From contig NZ_FXWP01000027.1 of assembly GCF_900184035.1 (NCBI RefSeq), positions 248,001-312,000 of the forward strand: a stretch of DNA of 64,000 nucleotides. Reading direction: 5' to 3'. This document shows, one piece after another, positions 17,068-27,898 of the stretch. Origin of the DNA: Kosakonia pseudosacchari (GTDB lineage Bacteria > Pseudomonadota > Gammaproteobacteria > Enterobacterales > Enterobacteriaceae). The notes beneath the pieces were generated by a model. It had not been told where the DNA came from, did no database searches, and worked only from the letters and a program-made list of their open reading frames with translations. Within the stretch, counting starts at the first letter, position 1, and each line of letters begins with the position of its first letter. The translations under genes and the position numbers were made by a program.

Positions 17068-17096
17068 AAAAAGCCTGCGACTACGGTCGCAGGCTT
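17066..17096 (-). terminator. Intrinsic terminator of katG
   Basis: AAGCCTGCGAC and GTCGCAGGCTT form an 11-bp stem with a TACG loop, followed on the minus strand by seven T. It overlaps the TAA of the converging RidA gene. Confidence 0.9.
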
Positions 17097-17113
17097 GCAG
17101 ATAAAGTGGGGGA

Positions 17114-19928
<2,815 letters not shown>

Positions 19929-20675
19929 ATGCGTCTGGCTTTATCGCTTATTATTCCTCTGCTTCTCGTTGGTTGTGGTGCCAATAATAGTGCGCCGCAA
20001 ACGGCCATACCTGGCGAGAAAACCTCCGCAAAAATGAAAACTCTCGAAACAGGCGCGGCGCTAATACAATCTCGCCCGCCGATTGAGGCAATAAGCGCCT
20101 ACCTGGATGGCTTTCATTTTTATAACGGCGATCGGCAAGGACAAATGGAAGCCCATCATTATGTCACCGTGTTAAATAATGATGTCATGCAGGCGGTGAT
20201 TTATGACGGAAATACCGCAAATGCACGGCTGATGGGCGTGGAATACATCATCAGTGAACGACTTTTCAAAACACTCCCGCCGGCGGAGAAAAAACTCTGG
20301 CATAGCCACCGTTATGAAGTGAAATCCGGCTCGCTTATTGCGCCCGGTTTACCCGCCGTCGCCGAAAAAGCCTTGATGAGCAATATCGTGAATACCTACG
20401 GCAAGACCTGGCATACCTGGCACACTGAGCGTGACCAGACGCTGCCGCTGGGCGTACCTGCGTTAATGATGGGATTTACCCAGGATGGACAACTCGATCC
20501 GGCGTTGCTTGCCGATCGCGATCGCCGTTTCGGCGTCAACACGTCGGCTATCAGGCAGCAGCGTAAAGATCTGCCTGCGCACCCGGTGGCGCAGGGTGCG
20601 GATGCCTGGGAACAGGGACAGGTGATTCAAATCAAACCCGTTACGCTCTCGGAAGATACACATACCCATAAATAA
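19929..20675 (+). CDS. Lipoprotein of the DUF1264 (OBAP-like) family
   Basis: A 248-residue protein with a lipoprotein signal: LLLVGC places the lipid-modified cysteine at residue 16, followed by Gly-Ala, so outer-membrane sorting is likely. The mature part is DUF1264, the family of plant oil-body-associated proteins, shown by the segments FHFYNGDRQGQMEAHHY, ANARLMGVEYIISERLF and KKLWHSHRYEVKSG. Biochemical function in bacteria is unknown. The His-rich motifs (EAHHY, WHSHRYE, WHTWH) could bind metal. A metallo-hydrolase gene follows after 18 bp, probably in the same operon. Confidence 0.85.
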   Translation: MRLALSLIIPLLLVGCGANNSAPQTAIPGEKTSAKMKTLETGAALIQSRPPIEAISAYLDGFHFYNGDRQGQMEAHHYVTVLNNDVMQAVIYDGNTANARLMGVEYIISERLFKTLPPAEKKLWHSHRYEVKSGSLIAPGLPAVAEKALMSNIVNTYGKTWHTWHTERDQTLPLGVPALMMGFTQDGQLDPALLADRDRRFGVNTSAIRQQRKDLPAHPVAQGADAWEQGQVIQIKPVTLSEDTHTHK

Positions 20676-20693
20676 CGCCTGCGGAGGGGAAAC

Positions 20694-21521
20694 GTGATTA
20701 TTCACCATCTTAATTGCGGCTGTATGTGCCCCCTCGGCGGCGCGTTGTATGACGGTTTCAGTAAAGGAGTGCATGCGCATCTGGCGTGTCACTGCCTGCT
20801 GCTGGAAACACAACGCCACGGCCTGGTGCTGGTGGACACCGGGTTCGGCACCACCGATATGCGCCAGCCCCGGCGAAATATTCCGGCCTTTTTTCGCCTG
20901 TTGAACAACATTCAGCACCGGGAAAGCTTAACGGCGCTGGCACAGGTGAAGGCGTTGGGGTTTCAGGCTGAAGATGTGCGGCACATTGTGTTAACCCATC
21001 TGGATTTTGACCACGCAGGCGGCCTGACCGATTTCCCGCAGGCGCAGATCCATCTCTTACAGCGCGAAATCGACACCGCACAGCAGCGGCACGGCTGGCT
21101 GACACGCGAGCGTTATCGACCCGGCCAGTGGCAGGGCGTTTCTGGCTGGCAGGGATATGCCGCCGAAGGCGAACAATGGTTCGGCTTTGATGCCGTGAAG
21201 GCGCTGCGTGGGCTGCCGCCGGAGATTTTGCTTATCCCGCTCGCCGGCCACACGCTGGGCCACGCCGGGGTGGGTATTCAACATTCAGATGGCTGGTTAC
21301 TGCACGGAGGCGATGCATGGTTTTACCGGGGGGAAATCGGTCTGCCGGAACGCCACTGCACGCCGGGGCTGCGTTTTTATCAATGGATGATGGCGATGGA
21401 TAACGGTGCCAGAAGGGTCAACCAACAACGTCTGCGCGAGCTGGCGCTAGCACAGGGTAAGGAAGTGCGGCTGTTTTGTAGCCACGATGCGCAGGAACTG
21501 CGCGCCTTACAAGAGGGATAA
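20694..21521 (+). CDS. MBL-fold metallo-hydrolase (lactonase-like)
   Basis: A 275-residue metallo-beta-lactamase-fold hydrolase. The zinc motif is LTHLDFDHAGG (HxDxDH), with further ligands expected in PLAGHTLGH, GGDAW and the final CSHDA. It starts with GTG, chosen because of the strong GGAGGGG site eight bases before. The layout resembles N-acyl homoserine lactonases such as AiiA/AttM, but substrate cannot be decided. Probably cotranscribed with the DUF1264 lipoprotein. Confidence 0.83.
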   Translation: MIIHHLNCGCMCPLGGALYDGFSKGVHAHLACHCLLLETQRHGLVLVDTGFGTTDMRQPRRNIPAFFRLLNNIQHRESLTALAQVKALGFQAEDVRHIVLTHLDFDHAGGLTDFPQAQIHLLQREIDTAQQRHGWLTRERYRPGQWQGVSGWQGYAAEGEQWFGFDAVKALRGLPPEILLIPLAGHTLGHAGVGIQHSDGWLLHGGDAWFYRGEIGLPERHCTPGLRFYQWMMAMDNGARRVNQQRLRELALAQGKEVRLFCSHDAQELRALQEG

Positions 21522-21548
21522 AAAAAGCATCTGCAAGGCAGATGCTTT
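21520..21548 (-). terminator. Intrinsic terminator of katN
   Basis: AAAGCATCTGC and GCAGATGCTTT form an 11-bp stem with a 3-nt loop, followed on the minus strand by a run of seven T of which three lie in the stem. It overlaps the stop codon of the converging metallo-hydrolase gene. Confidence 0.85.
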
Positions 21549-21556
21549 CGGGAGGC

Positions 21557-22432
21557 TTATTTCGGTTGCGGTTCACCGTGGCCGAGTTCGGCACCGGTGA
21601 GCGGATCAACGCCCGGATCGGATTTGGTGCGTTCTGCCATCGCTTTTACCAGCGCCAGTTGTTCCGGGCTGAGCGTGGTGGTGGCGGAACCATCACCGCC
21701 GTCGACCGCCGGTTGTGGATCGGCGACATACTCGAAGTTTTCATCGCTGTTCCAGCTACCACGCGGATCGTCACCTTCCGACATGTTGTAATAGACGTTG
21801 GTGTACTGTTCGATTGGCGGTAATTTTCCTGGCGGGAAATTATTGCGAATCGAGTAGAGCGCCTTCTCAAAAGAGAGCATATGCGCGGCTTCACGCGTCA
21901 TCAGGAAACCTAACGCGTCTTTTACCCCCGGATCGTCGGTGACATTGATTAAACGCTCATAAATAATCTTCGCGCGCGCTTCGGCGGCGATATTTGAGCG
22001 TAAATCGGCGGTCACTTCGCCAATCGTATCAACATAAGCCGCTGTCCACGGCACGCCTGCCGAGTTTGTCAGCGCCGGGCCGCCGCCGTACAGCAGCGAA
22101 GTGATATGGCTGTCATTACCGTTTTCGGTTAACGAGCGGTACAGTTCCGCTTCATTTTCAGTACCTTCGGCCAGCTCGCCTTTTGCCCCTTTATTGAGCA
22201 TACCGACCAGCGAACCGATAATTTCCAGATGGCTGAGCTCTTCTGTCGCGATGTCCATCAACATCTCTTTGCGACCGGCGTCTTCATCACCCAACCCCTG
22301 GGTGAAATAGCGGCATGCCGCAGCCAGTTCCCCTTGCGGACCGCCAAACTGTTCGAGCAGCAGGTTGGCCAGCCCAGGGTTCGGTTCACTGACGCGCACG
22401 GTGTATTGCAATTGCTTAACATGACGAAACAT
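21557..22432 (-). CDS. katN: Manganese catalase (KatN)
   Basis: A 291-residue non-haem dimanganese catalase. The helix motifs with metal ligands are TEELSHLEIIG (Glu, His) and REAAHMLSFEKAL (His), with further Glu in AEARAKIIYERL. It starts FRHVKQLQYTVRV, typical of the family, after an AGGAGG site. It degrades hydrogen peroxide without haem and adds to KatG in this window. In Salmonella katN forms one RpoS cluster with yciGFE; here a yciE copy lies directly upstream and the rest of the cluster is 12 kb away. Confidence 0.95.
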   Translation of the reverse strand: MFRHVKQLQYTVRVSEPNPGLANLLLEQFGGPQGELAAACRYFTQGLGDEDAGRKEMLMDIATEELSHLEIIGSLVGMLNKGAKGELAEGTENEAELYRSLTENGNDSHITSLLYGGGPALTNSAGVPWTAAYVDTIGEVTADLRSNIAAEARAKIIYERLINVTDDPGVKDALGFLMTREAAHMLSFEKALYSIRNNFPPGKLPPIEQYTNVYYNMSEGDDPRGSWNSDENFEYVADPQPAVDGGDGSATTTLSPEQLALVKAMAERTKSDPGVDPLTGAELGHGEPQPK

Positions 22433-22459
22433 TGCTTGCCTCCTGAAAAGGAAAAATTA

Positions 22460-22966
22460 TTATTTTTTAGCTTCCACGCCTTCCGCTGCGCTGCGCAGCA
22501 AAAATTGTTCTGTCACATCCGGAATATGATTGATTGCCCATTCGGCCATCGCTTTTTCTTCAGCCAGAATCTGTTTGAATATATCGATGCTGGCGCTGTC
22601 ACCGGCTTTTTCCGCCGCGGTAATAAGCGAGGTATAACAGGCAATTTCAAATTGCTCGAAGACATAACTACTGATTGCGCCTTTAACGATTTCATCCGGT
22701 GCAAACATGCCGCCAAATGACTGACCCATCGCCGCCATTTTGCTGGTGGCATCTTTCATTAGCGAACGGTTAATATCATTACGATCCATCACCGTTTCCA
22801 GTAATTTAATTTGCCCTTGTGTTTCTGTTAAATGTTGCTCAATCCTTGCCCGTAAATCGGGGTAATTATCGATGCGGCTGCTCATAGCATTAAGCATTGA
22901 TTCAGCCTGTTTTTCCATTGCGTGTGCATCGCGTAACCAGTCGTGATAATTTTCTTGAGGCGTCAT
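22460..22966 (-). CDS. yciE: YciE, ferritin-like DUF892 stress protein (copy 2)
   Basis: A 168-residue paralogue of the protein at 7789-8295, same length and same ending GVEAKK, and nearer to E. coli YciE in segments such as RDAHAMEKQAESMLNAMSSR and QLLET-like helix 2. ATG 22966 is chosen over an upstream ATG five codons earlier because AAAGGATT stands eight bases before it. It is 27 bp upstream of katN on the same strand, so the two are probably cotranscribed. Confidence 0.92.
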   Translation of the reverse strand: MTPQENYHDWLRDAHAMEKQAESMLNAMSSRIDNYPDLRARIEQHLTETQGQIKLLETVMDRNDINRSLMKDATSKMAAMGQSFGGMFAPDEIVKGAISSYVFEQFEIACYTSLITAAEKAGDSASIDIFKQILAEEKAMAEWAINHIPDVTEQFLLRSAAEGVEAKK

Positions 22967-23660
22967 ATCTAATCCTTTCATGGTTGAGTGGATAAGAAAA
23001 AGGGGACACTGCCGCTGTAATCAGCAGTTATACAATTAATAAGAAATATCAGGGGGAGTAGTGCGCTGTTATATTAGCGCGAGGTAAATAAAATAGATAA
23101 ATAGTAATCCTGATATCCTTACTGCTTTATATTTGCATGCTAACGTGTATCGCTTGTTATTAAATTTAGACACTGACTTCATTTAGTCAAACCGAGACGT
23201 AAATAGCCTTGTTTAAATATATTTTTCGCACACCGCTTCGCTTGATTTTATATTTTTAAAAATAAATCTTCCTGAATATTAGTAAGTTAGCGGAATGCAC
23301 TTTCGTTTTCATTAATCACACCCGTCACTATCACTCATTTTTGGCAGGTATTGCTGATGGTTTAGTGGCCTTTTTTGACATTTCTTTACGTTTAGCCAGC
23401 GGCTAATAGCGTGATATCCAGCCAGTTTAAGAACTATCTCAACCCGTAACGCACCCGCCAACCGGCGTTACCACCAGATTGCGCAGTTGAGCCGATCCAT
23501 TCCCGACGTTATAAAGGCAGGTTGGTGTCATAAGGCAAGAAGGGATGACGGTATTAACGTCGATTACCGTTGCTTTCTCTGGCGCTTATTAACTGCGGAT
23601 TGGTTGAAACCGCCGAATACTTTCAGCGCACGTAACATAAAAAACCAGGTGACAGATAAG
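22967..23660. other. 694-bp AT-rich region without a clear gene
   Basis: It separates divergent yciE/katN from the next rightward gene. An open frame from 23487 runs into that gene but has no ribosome site and an untypical N-terminus, so I treat it as non-coding. Promoters for both sides must lie here; none is strong enough to mark. Confidence 0.5.
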
Positions 23661-24275
23661 ATGAGTTATATCGACAGTTACGATCATGAACTGATTGGTC
23701 GTCTGGGCTATTTACCCCTTTACCGCCCGTTAGAAGTAATTGCCGGCGAAGGGTGGGGTGGCTACGACTTTAGCGCCACGCCGGATAATCTGATCCTTGG
23801 CGGCGGAAGTGGAGAACATCCGGGGCTCGTCGTGCATCATTTACCGGCGCTGGCTACTCGCTTTTTATACGCACAGCTCAGCGATGCCGAGGAGGAGATG
23901 CTCAGTACAGAGGATAAAGACGTTGTTGAGGATCTCTATTTCACCTCTGACACGCTGGAATTTTGCGGCTGGCAGATTGCGGATTACGCTAATTTGCACA
24001 AGATGGCGCAAAGCGAGGCATTGATGACACCCTTAGCGGAGGGGATGACGGTGGAAACGTGGCTGGAGCAATCGCTTGGTGAACTTATCTGGTATGCGCT
24101 GCCGGAGCTCAATCGGCATCATTCGCAGCTTCAGCGGATCTTTGCCCCTTTTCACATCGCCCCAACAATGCGCAATATCGTCATTGAGCCGCCGGGTTAC
24201 CCGCCTTGTGGCGGGCGCACCACCGAAAACGGGCGTGCGAAATGGGGAAATGTTCGCTGGAGCAAACGGGTATGA
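23661..24275 (+). CDS. Hypothetical protein, unrecognised family
   Basis: A 204-residue acidic soluble protein, with no signal peptide or membrane segment. Start at 23661 (MSYIDSYDHELIGRLGYLP) is chosen as the natural N-terminus; the frame is open another 58 codons upstream without a good ribosome site. Notable segments are LILGGGSGEHPGLVV and a Pro/Gly-rich basic tail after residue ~175 (PPGYPPCGGRTTENGR). It stands alone. I do not recognise the family. Confidence 0.65.
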   Translation: MSYIDSYDHELIGRLGYLPLYRPLEVIAGEGWGGYDFSATPDNLILGGGSGEHPGLVVHHLPALATRFLYAQLSDAEEEMLSTEDKDVVEDLYFTSDTLEFCGWQIADYANLHKMAQSEALMTPLAEGMTVETWLEQSLGELIWYALPELNRHHSQLQRIFAPFHIAPTMRNIVIEPPGYPPCGGRTTENGRAKWGNVRWSKRV

Positions 24276-24394
24276 ACGGCGCTATTGTCACGACATTTCC
24301 CGTTTTTGCTTTTCTATATGAGGATTAGTGCTAACCAGAATGATGTTCAGGGCGTTGATGGCTCGTTACCCTTAAAGCCTGCGAGGAGAACATC

Positions 24395-24523
24395 ATGAAA
24401 CCACTGGGAAATGCCCATTCTGAGACTTTCCGCGCCGTGCAATTTGTCCTGACGGACATGGACGAAACCCTGACATACAAAGGAAAACTGGCTGCGGCTA
24501 CCTACCAGGCGCTGGAACAGTGA
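24395..24523 (+). pseudogene. N-terminal remnant of a HAD-type phosphatase
   Basis: An ATG with a good GAGGAG site opens a 42-codon frame containing VQFVLTDMDETLTYKGK, the first motif (DxDxT variant DMDETLT) of HAD-IIB phosphatases. It stops at TGA after LEQ, where intact homologues continue for more than 200 residues. No continuation is found downstream before the MarR gene. This is a truncated gene; the short peptide could still be made. Confidence 0.65.
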
Positions 24524-24617
24524 CAACACGCCGTATCAATTCAATGCCTTAAAGTGATTTCTCCCCTCCAGAGCACCCTCTCGCACTGACAAAATGTGCG
24601 CTTATCTTGACAATTCA

Positions 24618-24646
24618 TTGACAGTTAACTGCCTGGTCAGTAATTT
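24618..24646 (+). promoter_or_regulatory. Promoter of the marR-efflux operon
   Basis: TTGACA (24618-24623), 17-bp spacer, TAATTT (24641-24646). A second TTGACA lies at 24607. The -10 sits inside the left arm of a large inverted repeat, so repression by the MarR protein is expected. Confidence 0.65.
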
Positions 24647-24669
24647 CATTTGTAATTACTGACCAGGCA
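24630..24669. promoter_or_regulatory. MarR operator: perfect 16-bp inverted repeat
   Basis: TGCCTGGTCAGTAATT (24630-24645) and AATTACTGACCAGGCA (24654-24669) are exact inverse complements with an 8-bp spacer. The repeat covers the promoter -10 and ends six bases before the marR ATG. Autoregulation by the MarR product is the natural reading. Confidence 0.8.
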
Positions 24670-24675
24670 AATATC

Positions 24676-25131
24676 ATGACCAACGCTACGGATATTCCCA
24701 ACCCTAAACTGCACCTCGGTTTGTTGATTCATCTGGCAAACCAGTTCAAAGACCAGCTAATAAGTCAGTACTTTTCCTCTGCGGATATCACCGCCGCACA
24801 GTTTAAGGTACTGATAAGTATCTATAAAGGCTTCAATAGCCCGGTTGAAGTGAGCAAAAATCTGCTGATGGACGCCGGGGCGATGAGCCGTATGCTGGAG
24901 CGCATGGTCAAGCGCGATCTGATTGTGCGCACCACCAACCCGGAAGATAAACGCCAGGTCATTCTCGACCTGACCGACAAAGGGCGAGTGATTTGTGACC
25001 GTTTTCAGAATGAGGCGCTGGCCTCGATTCTCAGTACGCTGACCAGCCGCCTGACCGCTGACGAGTCACGGCTGCTGGTTGAACTCCTGATAAAAATGTT
25101 GCCGGACGAGGCAACCCGCCCACATCGCTAA
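24676..25131 (+). CDS. MarR family transcriptional regulator
   Basis: A 151-residue winged-HTH regulator with the family signature DAGAMSRMLERMVKRDLIVR followed by the wing EDKRQVILDLTDKG. First gene of a four-gene efflux operon (22 bp to the next gene). It most likely represses the operon from the 16-bp inverted repeat and is released by a small aromatic or drug-like ligand. Confidence 0.9.
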   Translation: MTNATDIPNPKLHLGLLIHLANQFKDQLISQYFSSADITAAQFKVLISIYKGFNSPVEVSKNLLMDAGAMSRMLERMVKRDLIVRTTNPEDKRQVILDLTDKGRVICDRFQNEALASILSTLTSRLTADESRLLVELLIKMLPDEATRPHR

Positions 25132-25153
25132 GCTGTCCTGAAAAGGTATCAAG

Positions 25154-26332
25154 ATGCAAACTTCATCTGCACAACCCGAACGCGCGCCGAGCAAACGTAA
25201 GCGCAACTTCGCTATCCTGTTCGTTGTTTTGCTGCTTATCGCCGCAGGCTGTCTGGCCTGGTATCTGTTATATGCCCGTTACTACGAAAGCACGGATGAT
25301 GCGTATGTTAACGCCAATCTGGTGACCTTAACGCCGCAAATCGGCGGCACGGTGACGCAGGTAACCGTCGATGAAGGCGATTACGTCGAAAAAGGGCAGC
25401 CGCTGGTGTTGCTGGATCCGAGTGACACCGAAATTGCCCTGCAGCAGGCAGAAGCCAACCTGGCCAGCACCGTACGCCAGGTACGCGGCTTGTACAGCAC
25501 GGTCGATAACTACCGCGCGCAGGTCGCGGCGAAACAAACTGCGCTGCAAACCGCGCAGAACGATTATGCGCGTCGGCAAAAAATAGCCACCAGCGGCGCG
25601 ATTTCCGTTGAGGATTTAGCGCACTACCGCGATGCGGTTGCGACGGCGAAAAGCGACCTGGCGGCGGCGCAACAGGCGTTAAGCACCAACCTGGCGATGA
25701 CTGATGACACGGTTATCGACAGCCATCCGGAGATCAAAAGCGCGATTGCCACCTTGCGCCAGCGTTACCTCGATAACGCGCGTAGCACCATTGTTGCGCC
25801 GGTAAGCGGGTTTGTCGCGAAACGCGCGGTGCAACTGGGGATGCGCGTCGATTCCGGCACCACGCTGATGTCGATTGTGCCGCTGGATCAGGTGTGGGTA
25901 GACGCCAACTTTAAAGAGAGCCAGATGAACACCATGCGCCTGGGGCAGAAAGTGACGCTGACCGCCGATCTCTATGGTGATGATGTGGAATACCACGGCA
26001 CCATTGAGAGCCTGGGTATCGGTACCGGCAGTGCGTTTTCGCTGCTGCCGGCGCAAAACGCCAGCGGGAACTGGATCAAGATCATCCAGCGTTTGCCGGT
26101 GCGCATCACTCTTGACCCGCATGATATGCAGAAACACCCGCTGCGTGTGGGACTGTCGATGTTTGCCCGCGTGGATATTCGTAACGCCGATGGCGATCTG
26201 CTGCCGCCCAAAACGGTTGCCGTGCCGCGCTTCACCACTGACGTTTACCAGAACGCGCTGGAAAACGCCGATCAACTGGTGGCGAAAATTCTTCATGACA
26301 ACAGCCAGGCGCTAGCAACCAGCGCCCGCTAA
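25154..26332 (+). CDS. EmrA-like membrane fusion (HlyD family) protein
   Basis: A 392-residue periplasmic adaptor. An N-terminal cytoplasmic basic stretch and one transmembrane helix (residues ~22-45) precede the lipoyl half-motif YYESTDDAYVNANLVTL, a coiled-coil hairpin (residues ~100-200) and the second half with SGFVAKRAVQLGMRV. It links the inner-membrane pump encoded by the next gene, 10 bp downstream, to an outer-membrane channel that is not encoded here. Confidence 0.9.
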   Translation: MQTSSAQPERAPSKRKRNFAILFVVLLLIAAGCLAWYLLYARYYESTDDAYVNANLVTLTPQIGGTVTQVTVDEGDYVEKGQPLVLLDPSDTEIALQQAEANLASTVRQVRGLYSTVDNYRAQVAAKQTALQTAQNDYARRQKIATSGAISVEDLAHYRDAVATAKSDLAAAQQALSTNLAMTDDTVIDSHPEIKSAIATLRQRYLDNARSTIVAPVSGFVAKRAVQLGMRVDSGTTLMSIVPLDQVWVDANFKESQMNTMRLGQKVTLTADLYGDDVEYHGTIESLGIGTGSAFSLLPAQNASGNWIKIIQRLPVRITLDPHDMQKHPLRVGLSMFARVDIRNADGDLLPPKTVAVPRFTTDVYQNALENADQLVAKILHDNSQALATSAR

Positions 26333-26342
26333 GAGAGACGTT

Positions 26343-27878
26343 ATGCAAGATAAGTCGGCGTTTACGCCACCCAGCCTGTTGCTGGCGACAATTGCGCTGT
26401 CGCTGGCAACCTTTATGCAGGTGCTGGATACCACCATCGCCAACGTGGCGCTGCCGACCATCGCCGGTAACCTTGGCGTCAGTTCGGATCAGGGGACCTG
26501 GGTGATTACCTCGTTCGCGGTGTGCAACGCCATTGCGCTGCCGCTGACCGGCTGGTTTACCCGCCGGTTTGGTCAGCTCAGGCTGTTTGTCGGTTCGGTA
26601 GCCTTATTTACCCTGACCTCGTTCCTGTGCGGGTTTGCCCACAGCATGACCGAGCTGATTATCTTCCGCGCCTTGCAGGGCTTTTTCGCCGGGCCGATGT
26701 TCCCGATGTGCCAGACGCTGTTATTGGTCATTTTCCCGACCAGTAAACGCAGTATGGCGCTGGCGTTGTTGTCGATGGTGACCGTGGTTGCGCCGATTGT
26801 CGGGCCGATTACCGGCGGCTGGATCACCGACAATTACTCGTGGCCGTGGATCTTCTATATCAACGTGCCGATTGGGATTTTCGCCGCCATCGTGGTCTGG
26901 ACACAGCTGCGCGAGCGCGAAGAAACCACCTCGCACTCGCCGATTGATTACATCGGCATTGCGCTGCTGGTGCTCGGCGTGGGCTTGTTGCAGGTGGTGC
27001 TGGATAAAGGCAACGACATGGACTGGTTTAACGCCACTGAAATCATCGTCATGTCGGTACTTTCCGCCATTGCGCTGGTGTCGTTTGTCATCTGGGAACT
27101 GGGCGAGCAGCACCCGATTGTGAACCTGCGGCTGTTTAAAGATCGTAACTTCGCCATCGGTACCGCAACACTGACGCTCGGTTATGCGGCCTTTTTTGCC
27201 ATTAACATTATCCTGCCGCAGTGGCTGCAAACCCAGATGGGGTATACCGCTATCTGGGCCGGGCTTGCCGCCGCGCCGATGGGCTTTTTACCGCTGCTGT
27301 TAACGCCGTTTATCGGTCGTTATGCCCATAAAGTGGATCTGCGCCTGCTGGCGTCGGTGTCGTTTCTGACGATGGGCGCATCCTGCCTTATCCGTGCGCA
27401 GTTTAATACCAGTGTTGATTTTCGCACCGTGGCGGAAGTGCAGATGTTTATGGGTATCGGCGTGGCATTTTTCTTTATGCCGATCACCACCATTGTGCTG
27501 TCGAATCTGCACGGTGCCGAAGTGGCGGAAGGCTCCGGGCTGGCGACCTTTTTCCGCGTGCTGGGCGGCTCGTTTGCCTCGTCGCTCACCACCTGGATCT
27601 GGTCGCATCGCGAGGTTTACCACCACGCTAACCTGACGGAAAGCGTCTCGGTTTATAACCCGGCGGCTACCGATTATCTGCATAAAATGGGCGGCGCGAC
27701 GCAGCAACACCTGGCGGCGGTGGATAAAACCATTGAGCAACAAGCCTATATGCTGTCGACCATCGACTATTTCTGGCTGTTGGGCTGGGGATTTATGGCG
27801 CTGGTGGTGGTGATTTGGTTTGCCCGCCCGCCATTTGTGCGTTCCGGTGCGCCGGGCGCGCCATCGGCAGGACACTAA
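26343..27878 (+). CDS. EmrB-like MFS drug:H+ antiporter (DHA2, 14 TM)
   Basis: A 511-residue inner-membrane transporter of the DHA2 family. It begins with a first helix containing MQVLDTTIANVALPTIAGNL, the family motif D1, and has PITGGWITDNYSWPWIF (antiporter motif C region). Forms a tripartite pump with the preceding EmrA-like adaptor. Substrate range unknown. Confidence 0.92.
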   Translation: MQDKSAFTPPSLLLATIALSLATFMQVLDTTIANVALPTIAGNLGVSSDQGTWVITSFAVCNAIALPLTGWFTRRFGQLRLFVGSVALFTLTSFLCGFAHSMTELIIFRALQGFFAGPMFPMCQTLLLVIFPTSKRSMALALLSMVTVVAPIVGPITGGWITDNYSWPWIFYINVPIGIFAAIVVWTQLREREETTSHSPIDYIGIALLVLGVGLLQVVLDKGNDMDWFNATEIIVMSVLSAIALVSFVIWELGEQHPIVNLRLFKDRNFAIGTATLTLGYAAFFAINIILPQWLQTQMGYTAIWAGLAAAPMGFLPLLLTPFIGRYAHKVDLRLLASVSFLTMGASCLIRAQFNTSVDFRTVAEVQMFMGIGVAFFFMPITTIVLSNLHGAEVAEGSGLATFFRVLGGSFASSLTTWIWSHREVYHHANLTESVSVYNPAATDYLHKMGGATQQHLAAVDKTIEQQAYMLSTIDYFWLLGWGFMALVVVIWFARPPFVRSGAPGAPSAGH

Positions 27879-27898
27879 TAACAGAGATGGAATAATGT

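Noticed and set aside
23487..23660. Upstream extension of the 204-residue hypothetical protein
   Set aside because: No ribosome site at 23487, and the residues differ in character from the rest. Start 23661 is more natural.
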